A DNA stretch of 64,000 bases from Cladocopium goreaui (lineage: Eukaryota > Sar > Dinophyceae > Suessiales > Symbiodiniaceae): contig CAMXCT020001984.1 in NCBI GenBank assembly GCA_947184155.2, forward strand, positions 56,539 to 120,538, written 5' to 3'. Below, piece after piece: positions 18,133 to 28,658 of this stretch (the stretch's first letter is position 1; each line of letters opens with the position of its first letter). The translations under genes and the position numbers were made by a program. A model generated the notes under the pieces. That model ran no database searches and was not told the origin of the DNA. It worked only from the letters and a program-made list of their open reading frames with translations.

Positions 18133-18247
18133 ATCCTCGTGGTGTAGTTGGTATCGCGGCACTCTTGTGTCGCTGACAGACTGTCGGTGGTGGTTCGATT
18201 CCTCACTGGTCCGCGGGTAAAGGAAACGGGCTCGGACACAAAAAAAA
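18133..18247 (+). mobile_element. tRNA-derived SINE copy 2 with class II-like arms
   Basis: An A-box-like TGGTGTAGTTGG lies at 18140-18151 and a perfect B box GGTTCGATTCC at 18192-18202. An anticodon-like hairpin GCGGCAC-TCTT-GTGTCGC (18156-18173) has seven pairs, one of them G-T. A variable-arm-like hairpin GACAG-A-CTGTC (18175-18185) is perfect. The acceptor and T stems do not close and the anticodon loop has four bases, so this is a SINE head, not a working tRNA. It ends in A8. Confidence 0.7.
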
Positions 18248-18259
18248 CGATTTTGCCAG

Positions 18260-18532
18260 ATGCTTCGAGCTGCTCGACAACATACTGTTGCCCATCTTCA
18301 TTTCCTTCTTGCAGAGCTCCGCCGATACCAACGACTGTCTTCTGAAGTTACACTGGCCATCATTCACATTGATGACTTGACAGATTTGATGGACGATCTT
18401 CATGTCCATGGACACCCATTATTTGTGTCTTTACAAGATGCACGACTGCAACTTGTGGCATTCCAACGAAACTGTTACCAGGCCATTAAAATGACTTTGC
18501 AGCGCCTTGAAAACCTTTTTCAGCGCCATTGA
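18260..18532 (+). CDS. hypothetical 90-residue helical ORF
   Basis: The ATG lies inside the right target duplication of the 2.1-kb insertion and the frame ends in TGA at 18530-18532. The product is rich in Leu, His and Gln with heptad-like spacing (LVAFQRNCYQAIKMTLQRLE). Codon use looks protein-like. The minus strand is open here too (split ORF above), so at most one of the two is likely real. Confidence 0.35.
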   Translation: MLRAARQHTVAHLHFLLAELRRYQRLSSEVTLAIIHIDDLTDLMDDLHVHGHPLFVSLQDARLQLVAFQRNCYQAIKMTLQRLENLFQRH

Positions 18533-18539
18533 AGGGAGA

Positions 18540-19385
18540 AGTGGGTAGGTGGCAAATGGATACATGGAACGTTGATCACTCAATTGATTCCACTTGCGTT
18601 CCTCTGTGACAAGACCGTTGTGACGGACTGGGCAGATGGCCGCAGTACCTTTCGTGTGACCCCGCTGGAAAAAGAAAGTGGATGTGCCATCTGACTGTCA
18701 TTTACATGCATGTCGATTTCTGCAGACTGCATTTTATTGGATGTTTTGTTTCACTGTTGGTTGGTTGGTCACTCGTAATTTATAGATGTGTTTACGCCGA
18801 CCCCTTTGCGACTGGTGGTTGTAACTCACGTATCCAAGCGCGATTGTTTTGTTTGGTTGAGCGATTGTTCAAAATTCGGTTTGCACAGCATGTAGAAATG
18901 CTGATTACAGATATGTATTGTGAGGATTGTGATCCTCGGGAAAGCTCGTTATCATTGTCTTTGCGTGTGCAAAGATATATCTACCCTTCAGAGGTTTTCT
19001 GAGTTGGAGGAATTTGTTTGAATCAGTTTTGAGATCGTTTGAAATGTTTCGAAGGGTTTCGAACTGTTTTGTTTTACTCATTCACCTTTTGCAGATTAGT
19101 TTATCGGCAGTGATGGGCCCTCGCAGTCCCCTCACTGCGACTGGTGGCTGGTTTGTGTTGGTTGCGTTGGGCTCCGGCCCCGTTTTGTGTTTTGTTGTTG
19201 TTTCTCTTTGTCGTTTGGGTTGCTTGGTCATTGCGTGGGTCGATACGCATTTCTGACCGGGGGAAGGGCATTTCAACCCAACGCTTGGCCCTGGTGATTT
19301 GTTGTTTTTGCTTCTTTCCACTATGTCGTGTACAGTTTTTTCGTGAGATCTTTAGATCACTTTTTATTTTCATTTATTTCTCACA
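18540..19385. other. no supported gene
   Basis: A plus ORF of 106 codons (18682-19002) has a hydrophobic stretch near its start but no recognisable family. T-rich sequence with GTTTTG and GTTTCG words occupies the rest. Confidence 0.3.
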
Positions 19386-19388
19386 CAT

Positions 19389-19572
19389 AGGACCGAGCCT
19401 TTGAGCAGAATAGGCCACACTCGAGGAAAAAAAATTTGTCTTTGTTGTTTTGCGCCACAGAAGTTTTGCTGTACAGCTTGAACACATTTTGGGTAATCTT
19501 CACTTTTTTGTGGTTTATACCAATTTCAGGACCGAGCCTCTGAGCTTTATCGGCCGCACCCGGGAAAAAAAA
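19389..19572 (+). repeat. pair of 45-bp direct repeats each ending in A8
   Basis: AGGACCGAGCCTTTGAGC occurs at 19389 and AGGACCGAGCCTCTGAGC at 19528. Each is followed by GGCCRCAC, then CGAGG or CGGG, then eight A's. Spacing is 139 bp. These look like two 3' fragments of the same retroposed sequence. Confidence 0.55.
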
Positions 19573-19896
19573 TCGGTCAATGATCTAATCCTGAACCATT
19601 GTTGAGATTCTGACTGATGGGAGGAAAACGTACCAATATGCGGATTAATGACCTATTTTGATGAACTAATTAGTTGGAGGGTTTGTAGACCAAGGGATTT
19701 GCAAACCTGAAACCAAACATTTTGGACGTCACTTATTTCGTGACTATTGTACAGAGAAACTTTTGAAACATGCAAGTTTTGATTTACCTCTGGAATTGTT
19801 CGAACCTGAAATCGAGTTTCCGCTATCGATTTTCATCCTCAAGGAGTGCGAGTCAAACAGTCTAAGAGGGAAATCTTAGTACAGATGCGTTGACTG

Positions 19897-20925
19897 TCAT
19901 GCGTCTTGCTTTGTGTTGTGTCGTCGCGCAAAAAGGGGCTTGAAGCTGTCGGAGTCGAAGGCGTTGGCTCTTGGGATCATTCTTTGGTTGAACGCTCTCG
20001 CAATCATCAACCATCGCAAGAGAAGGGCCGTATATCTTGGTCTGAGCGTGGTTCTGAAGGAAGATATATCATACTCTTGATCAGTGCTCAGCGCTCCTCC
20101 GCCAGCCATATCTTGATCTGCAGGGGGCGTGACCATGAGCACCCTGGTGTAAGTCTGGAGAACAATTTGTACAAGATCAACTTTCTCACCTTCGAAATCC
20201 ACAATCCACTTTTTATCAACCCGAAGGTGAATGGGGCAACCAAAGTGCAGCGGCGTAGCCCTGCACAGCGAGGGTCAACGCGCTACTTCCACTACGATCC
20301 CATAATCCGAGTAACAGGAGCATCTGCTTTTCTGTCAATGGGACTGGTGCAATCTTTGCATGCAGACGGAACCCAATAACAGGCAGCTTGGGTGCATCCA
20401 CTGAGGTTGGCACTGACTCGTGCCAAATAGGGCAACAGCCACAGGAAACCACCCAAGCTGTGCCTAACCGTCGTAGATGGTGCGGCATTCAACTTTTGGC
20501 ACCTGAACCAAACTCATGCAGGATGACAGGCCTCATGAGGGCGCATAGCTTGGAACATCTTGTCACAGCACCTCAACAGCAAGTGCCAGTAGGCAAAGAA
20601 TGGGCAGGGCACCCTGCTCATAGGCTGGCTTAGCCCACTCATGAAAATTTGGTTGACGTTCCCTGTAGCCTCGGACAACACCGGAAATGGCCATGCCTCG
20701 GCCATTTTCCTTCAGCTGGCGCAGGAAAGGCAACCAGTGTCCTAGGTTGCTCCACGCATGGCACCAGTCAGATGAGCAAGAAGTCCATGTGCCAAGAAGG
20801 GGTGAGCCTAGAAGTCCACATGATACCGCTTCTTCGATGTCTGTGAGAGGCCTGGTTGTGGCCAAGTATCGCGAAACATGTTGCTGGATTTCTTGAAACC
20901 CGACTCTTGGACCAGTTGAACGCAT
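19897..20925 (-). pseudogene. eroded minus-strand coding sequence, family not recognised
   Basis: Three minus-strand open stretches follow each other: 20925-20563 (120 codons, contains DIEEAVSCGLLGSPLLGTW), 20488-20216 (LTEKQMLLLLGLWDRSG) and 20202-19897 (VDLVQIVLQTYTRVLMVTPP, RPRYTALLLRWLMIARAF). They are in different registers and separated by stops or shifts, as expected for a decayed gene or for exons with short introns. Composition looks protein-like. No domain can be named. Confidence 0.35.
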
Positions 20926-21003
20926 TGCATGGTGTTATGAACGACAGTCCACAGGCACACCGAACTGTATGCTATGCTAGCCCACGCCTTGATCGCTGTG
21001 GTT

Positions 21004-21068
21004 GTTCCAGAAGATTAGCATGGCCCCTGGCCACTGTGACACGCACAAATCACTTCTGGCATCTTTTA
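21004..21068 (+). ncRNA. U6 snRNA-like sequence, probably a pseudogene
   Basis: Positions 21009-21029 carry 21 bases identical to the highly conserved U6 core (AGAAGATTAGCATGGCCCC and onward). TGACACGCA at 21037-21045, an AAAT at 21047-21050 and a T4 at 21064-21067 follow, in the right order and spacing. The ACAGAGA box is damaged: CAGAAGATT stands where U6 has CAGAGAAGATT. The usual 5' stem-loop is not recognisable. A retroposed or degenerated U6 copy is the simplest reading. Confidence 0.7.
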
Positions 21069-21377
21069 GCCTGGCCCTGCCGTGGGAGGGCGCGATGCTC
21101 ACCAAACTGAGATCCGAGTGCCCCACCATCAAAACAGAAGCGGCAGCTAATCTTTACACGTGCAGTTGAGTATTGATCCTTTTGTTCAAGACGGTTAGTT
21201 TGCAAACATGTCGGCATGTGCACGTTCTGGTTTACAGCAACATGACCGTAAAAACAACCAAAAAAAAATTAATTCAAGGTTCATTTTCAAAAACATAGAA
21301 ACCATAACTCCAAAAATGGGAGTTGAAATGGGTCACACGACCGAGACCGCCACCAGGGGCTTCCCTAGTAGTGCGTC

Positions 21378-21675
21378 AGTAAAGGTGGTGGTAGAAGTAG
21401 TAGTAAAGGTAGTAGTAGAGGGAGTAGTAGAGGTAGAGGCAGTGGTGAAGGTAATGGTAGAGGTAGTGGTAGAGGTAGTGGTCTGGTAGAGGTAGTGTCA
21501 GACGTAGTAACACTCTCTCTGCCACTGCCTCTAACACCACCCTTTCCCACTACCCCGTCCTCCACCTCTACCACTACCTCTACCACCACTACCTAGCGCA
21601 ACCTCCACCGAGGTAGTACAGGTAGTAGAGGCAGTAAAGGTAGTAGAGGTAGTAGAGGTAGTAGAGGTACATGTG
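21378..21675. repeat. GGTAGTAGAGGTAGT minisatellite that switches strand
   Basis: Purine-rich GGTAGTGGTAGAGGTAG units run to about 21500. Their reverse complement (CTACCACTACCTCTACC) fills 21515-21595, and purine-rich units return at 21608-21675. The two orientations could fold back on each other. Confidence 0.85.
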
Positions 21676-22630
21676 GAGGTGGAACGGATGAGATGTATGC
21701 ACGATGGATCAATCGCAAACGCATGATTCTAAAAGTTTGCTGATTATTTTTGTACGGTCCCAACATGGAACCATTTCGCAAATGGACAATGGAGAGCGAA
21801 TTGCTGCTGGTAGGAAACATTTATTTGTCAATGCTTTAATGCTAGTGGAACGCGGGTTCGACAACTCAATGGCTGGAAATGCAAGTGGGCAGTATCGGCA
21901 CGTTTGGGCAAATTAATGCAAACGAACTCATGAATTTTTGATCTTTAAAATTGTTGCGGATCGCATTCAAAAATGGTGATTGTATTCGATACTTCCCGTC
22001 GTTTGATTGTGATTTGTAATTTGGCGAAAAATCCGGTGAAATTGTGTTGGGATGCAGCTCGATTTGCCGCCTTGCATATTTACATCGATGTAAATCGTTT
22101 GCATGTAGATATACGGAACATTAGGGAACACAAGGCCACAAACGGCAGCTGAAATGCCGATGAAACATGCACAACAAAGTAAACACCTTGGGAGCAGCGT
22201 TTATTTTTTTTGCGCCAGGGAATTTACCACGGTGTGAGAAGGTCTTCGGTTTGTCCACGAAAAAACCGATTGGAGGTGCCTGAAAAAAATAAGGCAGTCA
22301 AAAGGGACAATTCAAACGCTGAAAACATGCAATTGTTGAAAAAACAACATGCAGAACGGAAGGGGCTGGCATAGTCTATCCATGTCAATCCTGTGGTAAT
22401 GAACCATTGATACACAGAGTTTTTCTTTGGCCTTCTCAGCCATTTTTATTTATCAGCTTTCAACCATGCACGAATTCAACCAATCATACCACCCACCTGG
22501 CCTACAGTCCTAACATCATTCACAATTTTGGAAATTTCGGCACCTGCGCGACTGGGCATCATCATGTTATCGAAAATATCATTTTTTTTTTGTGTTTTTT
22601 TTTTCCATTTCCTATCTTTTACAGATGCGG
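21676..22630. other. no supported gene
   Basis: AT-rich sequence without long ORFs. A possible acceptor TATCTTTTACAG at 22624 precedes a segment that can read CGPCAALQKVI, thioredoxin-like but far too short to call. Confidence 0.25.
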
Positions 22631-22987
22631 ACCATGCGCAGCCCTTCAAAAAGTCATCATGACCACTAGCCACGTGTGTAAATTTGCAATCATTGAATAA
22701 TCATTGCATTGGCAATATCATCAATATTCACAATGACCTAAGGTGGTGTTGAATGGAATGTGCAAAAATTGACGTGGTTCATGTTGCTAATGTTCTCGAA
22801 GATTCACTGAATTATATTTAAGGTGTTTTGTCTGGCATTTTTGTGTCAACAACTTCGATTGTTGTGAATTGTTGCCCCTGACCTGCCTGCATGGTTCCAC
22901 ACGATATTTGACAATGATACGCATTCCAGCTTCCCACACCAACACAATACACGGTCAAAGTGTCAATGGTTTTCTTGTCGATTTCAG

Positions 22988-23167
22988 GACGTGGTTCGTC
23001 GCCACATCGCCATGGTCTACAAGCGTCAAGCGCCTCGTTCGTGGCTTTGGCCGGGGGTCGCTGCGGCGCCGGCCGTGTTCGGCATCATTGCTTTGCTGGT
23101 GATGGGGGTGTGGAAACCCAGAGACACACTTTTAGGATGCGAACTTGAAGCGAAATCGCCGAGTTGA
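22988..23167 (+). CDS. exon-like segment encoding a transmembrane helix
   Basis: It follows the acceptor TTCTTGTCGATTTCAG and is distinctly G/C-rich against its AT-rich flanks. The frame reads DVVRRHIAMVYKRQAPRSWL then VAAAPAVFGIIALLVMGVW, one good membrane helix with basic residues on its N-terminal side, and stops at 23165-23167. It may be a last exon. No family is recognised. Confidence 0.4.
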   Translation, partial: DVVRRHIAMVYKRQAPRSWLWPGVAAAPAVFGIIALLVMGVWKPRDTLLGCELEAKSPS

Positions 23168-23169
23168 AG

Positions 23170-24150
23170 GGAAATCATATCGCCTGTATGAAAAGAACGG
23201 ATCATTTTCCGTTTTTTTATGTTTTTTTCATGGGTATTTTGAATGAAACTTATCACGAGGTGTGTGAAATTGTCCATGAAACCACAACAATACGAAGTGG
23301 TTTCCACAAATGTGTTCGCAAAAGTATTTAGATAGCCGAAACGTATGGATTCAATAGAAATACAACAAAGGGATCCCATATTGATGTTTTTTTTTTCTCG
23401 CACCCTCATGTTCTAATGGAGATTCATGGTTTTGTTTTCATTTTGAGATTGGATTTGATCTCATCTGCAGTTGCAGCGTGTTTTTGCACAGTTTGATATC
23501 ATGTGCATGTCCAGAATGGCCGAATTCCAATTTCACGGATGTGGTTCATTTCACCGTAGCCGCAACAAACAAAAACTTGGACAAAAAACACATGCGGTAA
23601 CTGTACCTGTGATAATGTTGTTTTCCAAAACACAACGATTGATGCGACTAGGTATGGTTTCATGAGTTTCATGTTTGGTTTACTTTATTTTGTAATGTGT
23701 CGCGGATAATGGTCTGAAACTGCACATCACCTTTCACAGAAGCAAACGAGAAGGATAGATGATAGAAAAACTAACCACAAAAGCCCTCCCTCAGATTATT
23801 TATGTTTTTTTTTCTTACGTCACTTTCATTTTTTGGGTAATCATCGGGAATCGATTGGATAAATGTGAAAACGAAAAAGGCTGCCTTGGTGGTCAGAAAC
23901 AACCCATTCCGGGATGGTTTCAATCCCCATTTCTGATAGAATTGGGGATTGTTTGTTGGGAAATCAACTAAACTCTTCGTCAGCTAAATTGGTTCCTTTG
24001 GAATTGGAGATGTAACGGTCCAAATATTTGGGCCTCCCAACTGCAGATAGACTGGGTATCAGGGTATCCATCCCCTTTCCTTTTTTTTGAGCAGCTAAAC
24101 TCATCATAGTGTTGATTAGCTATTTACACAGAAGTCATATTCCAGACCAT
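23170..24150. other. mostly intron-like; one possible exon
   Basis: Acceptor CTCATCTGCAG at 23460-23470 precedes LQRVFAQFDIMCMSRMAEFQ on the plus strand (23471 onward), faintly EF-hand-like; too short to name. Nothing else is seen. Confidence 0.2.
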
Positions 24151-24151
24151 A

Positions 24152-24260
24152 TACGCGCTGGTAATTAACAGTTTGCTATTGAAAATGGCCGTAGAAATAG
24201 TTGATTTACCCAATCAAAATGGTGATTTTCCATAGTTTTTTGTATGTTTACCAGAAGGTA
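24152..24260. mobile_element. MITE copy
   Basis: 109 bp with a degenerate left end TACGCGCTGGTAATTAAC, right end GTTTACCAGAAGGTA, and interior GCTATTGAAAATGGCC as in the other copies. Confidence 0.65.
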
Positions 24261-24506
24261 TCCCCTTAACCTGGGGTATAGATATAATATGGTTATTATG
24301 ATATGTTCTCATTAATGATATGTGATATAATGATATGGATCCAGACAATTGGCTTTATCCCTTGTCACAGTGTCAAAGCAGGCGATTACGTGGCGCTTTT
24401 CAAGCCTTGCAGGTGAGGTGTGATTGGGTCTCTGGTTCTCATCCTTTTGGACGTCCCAGGAATTGTAGGTGGTTTATAGTCCGTGTATAAGTGGGGATAT
24501 TCCATA

Positions 24507-25470
24507 TATAATCATATATATATATATAATCATATACATATATATATAATCATATATATATAATCATATATATAATCACATATATATATATAATCATATA
24601 TATATATAATCATATATGTATATATATATATAATCATATATATATATATATAATCATATATATATATACATGTATAATTATATATATAATCACATATATA
24701 TATATAATCATATATATATATATATAATCATATATATAATCATATATATATATATAATCATATATATATAATCATATACATATATAAATATATATATAAT
24801 CATATATATAATATATATATATAATCATATATATATATATAATCATATACATATATAATCATATATATATATAATCATGTATATATATAATCATGTATAT
24901 ATATAATCATATATATATATATAATCATATATATATATATAATCATATATATATAATCACATATATATAAGCATATATATAATCATATATATATATAATC
25001 ATATATATATATAATCATATATATATAAAATCATATACATATATAATCATATATATATATATTCATATATATATATATTCATATATATATATATATTCAT
25101 ATATATATAATCATATATATATAATCATATATATAATCATATATATATAATCATATATATAATCATATATATATAATCATATATATAATCATATATATAT
25201 AATCATATATATATATATAATCATATATATATAATCATATATATATAATCATATATATATAATCATATATATATAATTATATATATATAATCATATATAT
25301 ATATATAATCATATATATATAATAATATACATATATTATCATATATATATAATCATATATATATACAAATATATATATAAGCACATATATATATGAATAT
25401 ATACATATATATAATCACACACATATATATAATCATATAAACATATATATATATAATGTTATTATAATTT
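24507..25470. repeat. AT satellite built from TATATAATCATA
   Basis: About 960 bp of ATATATATAATCAT units, 10-16 bp long, with few interruptions. Self-complementary and non-coding. Confidence 0.95.
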
Positions 25471-26709
25471 ATTATATATATCTATAACCGAGGTAGAATC
25501 ATAATATGGTTTCCCATTGACATTTCCCGGGATGCACCCCCAAGTTGGTTTTGATTCGAAGCAGGTTTCAGCTTTTTTTTTTTGGTGGGGATTTGCCAAG
25601 GGAAAATCAGAAGATTCTATGACACAGAAGGATTTCCGGATTTCCCATCGCTGAATGTGAAAAACTCAGAGTTGGTTACCGAATTCCACTTTTCGTGGCT
25701 GTGAAACCTCTGGGAACACTTGCAGTGGACGAGCGCAGCTTGAGTCAACGACAAGCAAATGTGACAAATCCGGATATGGCAGTGTGTCAAAACCTTGTAC
25801 CCCTGGTGAACATGAAAATAGCTGGGATTTATGGATGTTCATCCCACTAAAAATGGTATTTTTATAGGTATTGATTCATAGCCATATGGGATCATGATCC
25901 TCAAGGACGCATGTCTCAAAAAGGTGGCTCCACTGGACAGATCCTGGCAATTTCCGGAGTCATTTTGAGGTCTGACCCAGCTATTTGAGCGCCATTAGCT
26001 ATCCCAAATCTGCCTTTTTACAATGTTGCCGTTGGTTAACCCCTCCAAGGATTTTTCCATCCCCAAAAACTCCCAGAATCTCAGAGAAGATTTGTAGGAA
26101 GTCGGAAGTCTCCAAATTGATCTTTGAAAAACATAGCTTCTAATTTTTTTTCAACCTTCAAATCAATCTATCTATTCTATCTGATTCTATTCTCAAAATC
26201 TTCCCATTTTCGAGAGATGCCAGTCCCAGTCTGTACCGTGGCAGGTTTCCACCTTGAGTCCCCTCACTGGTTCTGGAGGCCATGGGAATCCCATGGGATT
26301 CCGATGACCAGCAACCCCCTTACTATTCTTTAGGAAATCCTATTTAGGATTAATACTTTTCGTTTTTCTTTGTTACTAAATACAGATTCCTATAAATTTT
26401 CATGGTGGGATGACTAGTCCCCTTTTCTGTGAAAAGAATCAATGTCTTGACTATGGCACATTAATCAGTTTATGGGCTTATAGGATTGTGTCACCACTAT
26501 TTTTTTGAATGAATGATTTCTGAAACCACTCAATTTATCGGTTTGTCTCAAAATCATGTATTGACCTTAACATACATGGCGACCAGATAAAGGGGAACAC
26601 CATCATGAACCATAGGCCATAGGGGTTTGGGGTACCCAAATTTGAGCTACTCAACAAGTGGACTTCAGGATTGTGTCAACAACTTTTGTATAGATATTTT
26701 TTGATCGAA
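25471..26709. other. no supported gene
   Basis: Intron-like DNA without ORFs above about 70 codons and with no repeat of note. Confidence 0.3.
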
Positions 26710-26818
26710 TACCCTCTGGTAAACTAACATAGCTATTGAAAATGGCCATAGAAATAGCGAGTTTTCCCATAAAAAAATGGTGATTTTCCATAGTCTTTTG
26801 TAGGTTTACCAGAGGGTA
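26710..26818. mobile_element. MITE copy with perfect 15-bp terminal repeats
   Basis: TACCCTCTGGTAAAC at 26710-26724 and its exact reverse complement GTTTACCAGAGGGTA at 26804-26818. The interior is GCTATTGAAAATGGCCATAG then ATGGTGATTTTCCATAG. If TA is the target duplication, the element proper starts CCCTCTGG, as in Tc1/mariner-type MITEs. Confidence 0.85.
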
Positions 26819-26819
26819 A

Positions 26820-27830
26820 TATGAAACCAGGACGATCCAACCTGTGGCTTTCGCCTGGCCCTTTGGGTCCAAGTTCGTAACTCTGAAATGTTGCCCTTTC
26901 TGTAGATGATCATCCGATAAGTTCATTGCTTCTGCACTATTCTTCGGTTTCGATTGGAAAGGAACACTTTTAGAGGAACCCCTGATATATGTATATAGAT
27001 AATATATATATATATGTATATATATAATATATAGATATAGATATAGATAGAGGGGACAAAAATCAGGGTTTCTGTTGATGTGTTCCCACCAGAACTTCAA
27101 TCCACAAATTTGGTGGGAATGTGGGAAGCACAGGAGTGAAGAGCCACAGGCGTGCGGGGGCGACAGCGACAGCGTTGCTTTGCCTAGTTGCAAACCATTG
27201 GTTTTATGGTGGATCTATCTGAACTTTTGGTTAGAATGGTTAGAATTATCAACTTTTGACCCGAGGTTCAATTTCGTCTGAAAATTCAGTACCTCCAATG
27301 TTTGGGACTCGAAAATGGATAGTGCTGGTCCATTTTCAGCAGTTTGTCTTTGGTATTTCATGTTTGGGGGAAACCACCTTTTGGACCTACTATGCCAGTT
27401 GGTACCGGATTGTGCCCACAGAGAAATTCCATTCATATCAATTTTGGTTGGTTGCGTGGATCAAGAAATTAAATGGAGGTTAGAACTATCCATTTAGGTG
27501 TGGAACCCTCAAAAAACCTACGTATATGGAAATGAATGGGAATGACCTACCAATATATGGACATTAGTTCATTGGTACAACACTTGATTTTTTTAAAAAG
27601 ATATTCCTGGCTTGGTGGTGGACGTGACTTTGAGTCAGGGGCCTGCGAGCTGATGAAAACCAACTGTGAAGTGCCGAAAGGAAAAACCAAAGGAATGCTC
27701 ATAATTATAATCTTAATCGTAATCTCGATCTAGTCCAATCAATATGTACACACATCTATATATCTATACATACATGTATGTATACATATATATATATATA
27801 CATACACGAGTATCTGTGTCAGTCTCTCTC
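26820..27830. other. no supported gene; AT microsatellites
   Basis: TATATA microsatellites near 26985-27050 and 27745-27805. Short ORFs only. Confidence 0.3.
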
Positions 27831-27831
27831 T

Positions 27832-28260
27832 CTCTCTCTCTTCTCTCTTCTCTCTTCTCTCTTCTCTCTTCTCTCTTCTCTCTTCTCTCTTCTCTCTTCT
27901 CTCTTCTCTCTTCNNNNNNNNNNNNNNNNNNNNNNNNNNNNNNNNNNNNNNNNNNNNNNNNNNNNNNNNNNNNNNNNNNNNNNNNNNNNNNNNNNNNNNN
28001 NNNNNNNNNNNNNCTTCTCTCTTCTCTCTTCTCTCTTCTCTCTTCTCTCTTCTCTCTTCTCTCTTCTCTCTTCTCTCTTCTCTCTGGACCTATCCATTTC
28101 TCCATTTCTCCATTTCTCCATTTCTCCATTTCTCCATTTCTCCATTTCTCCATCTATCCATCTATCCATCTATACCCCTATCCATCTATCCATCAATCCA
28201 TCTGTCCATCTATCTATCTACCTATCCATCCATCTATCTGTCTATCTGTCTATCTGTCCG
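27832..28260 (+). repeat. pyrimidine microsatellite block: (TCTCTTC)n, (CATTTCTC)n, (CTATCCAT)n
   Basis: (TCTCTTC)n at 27832-28085 with 100 N's inside, then seven 8-bp CATTTCTC units to about 28150, then CTATCCAT and CTGTCTAT units. The ORFs crossing it are repeat translations. Confidence 0.95.
27914..28013. other. assembly gap, exactly 100 N
   Basis: A run of 100 N's inside the TCTCTTC repeat: a fixed-size gap of unknown true length. Confidence 1.
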
Positions 28261-28658
28261 TGTATACATATGTGTATATATATATATATATTTGTACCAG
28301 ATGTGGATATAGAAAGACTATCAATTGCCCTGTTGTTTACTGCTGGCAGGAAATCACAATTCTCAACAATGCACGTCAGCCTTTTTGAGTGTTATCCGTT
28401 GTTCATTGTTATCCAGAAAGCCTGGTGTTCATAGCCGATTTTTGTTGGATTTGTCTTGGAGACCCTAAGATGGACAAATCGAATCCCACTAAAATCTTGG
28501 CAAAGGAAAATCCCATTAAACATATATAAATGATTTTCCATTAAATATATAGAAAATCCCATTAAATTATGAATTAAAAAAAATAGATATGGTTAATCCC
28601 ACTAAATAAATTGCATCTTTCCATTTTTTGGGGCTATTTCCTCTCTCCACGTCCACAG

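Larger units (their letters stand above)
16107..18247 (+). mobile_element. 2.14-kb composite insertion ending in a tRNA-derived SINE, 18-bp target duplication
   Basis: CGATTTTGCCAGATGCTT occurs at 16089-16106 and again at 18248-18265. Everything between is an insertion: a short head (GTCCTCGTGTTATAAG), about 1.7 kb of TTTCATTTT-based satellite, and a tRNA-derived SINE finishing in A8. The tail and duplication length fit target-primed reverse transcription. If mobilised as one unit, a SINE carried a satellite array with it; alternatively the array expanded after insertion. Confidence 0.7.
15420..18415 (-). pseudogene. older minus-strand ORF split by two retroposon insertions
   Basis: Three blocks on the minus strand join without a stop when the insertions at 16107-18265 and 15572-15931 are each removed with one copy of their target duplication. 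Block 1 is 18415-18249, block 2 is 16106-15932 and block 3 is 15571 to a TGA near 15435. The joined frame is about 150 codons. It includes KHLAKS, then MAKCLQIVKSLAVGAGKTKW and LVKLLQRFLTP, then a segment rich in Trp, His and Leu. No family is recognised; GAGKT resembles a P-loop but lacks the first glycine. A related fragment lies at 10748-10917, so the sequence was already repeated in this locus. It could be an old element gene or a host gene. Confidence 0.45.

Noticed and set aside
18133-18247. Functional tRNA gene
   Set aside because: A and B boxes are good, but the acceptor and T stems do not pair and the anticodon-like loop has only four bases.
19101-19373. Minus-strand 90-codon ORF
   Set aside because: Low-complexity Lys/Asn/Arg composition from T/G-rich plus-strand sequence; no support.
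22635-22670. Thioredoxin active site CGPC
   Set aside because: Only about eleven residues match; no further thioredoxin exon is visible nearby.
27744-28434. ORFs of over 200 codons on both strands
   Set aside because: They are translations of microsatellites and cross a 100-N gap; no coding meaning.
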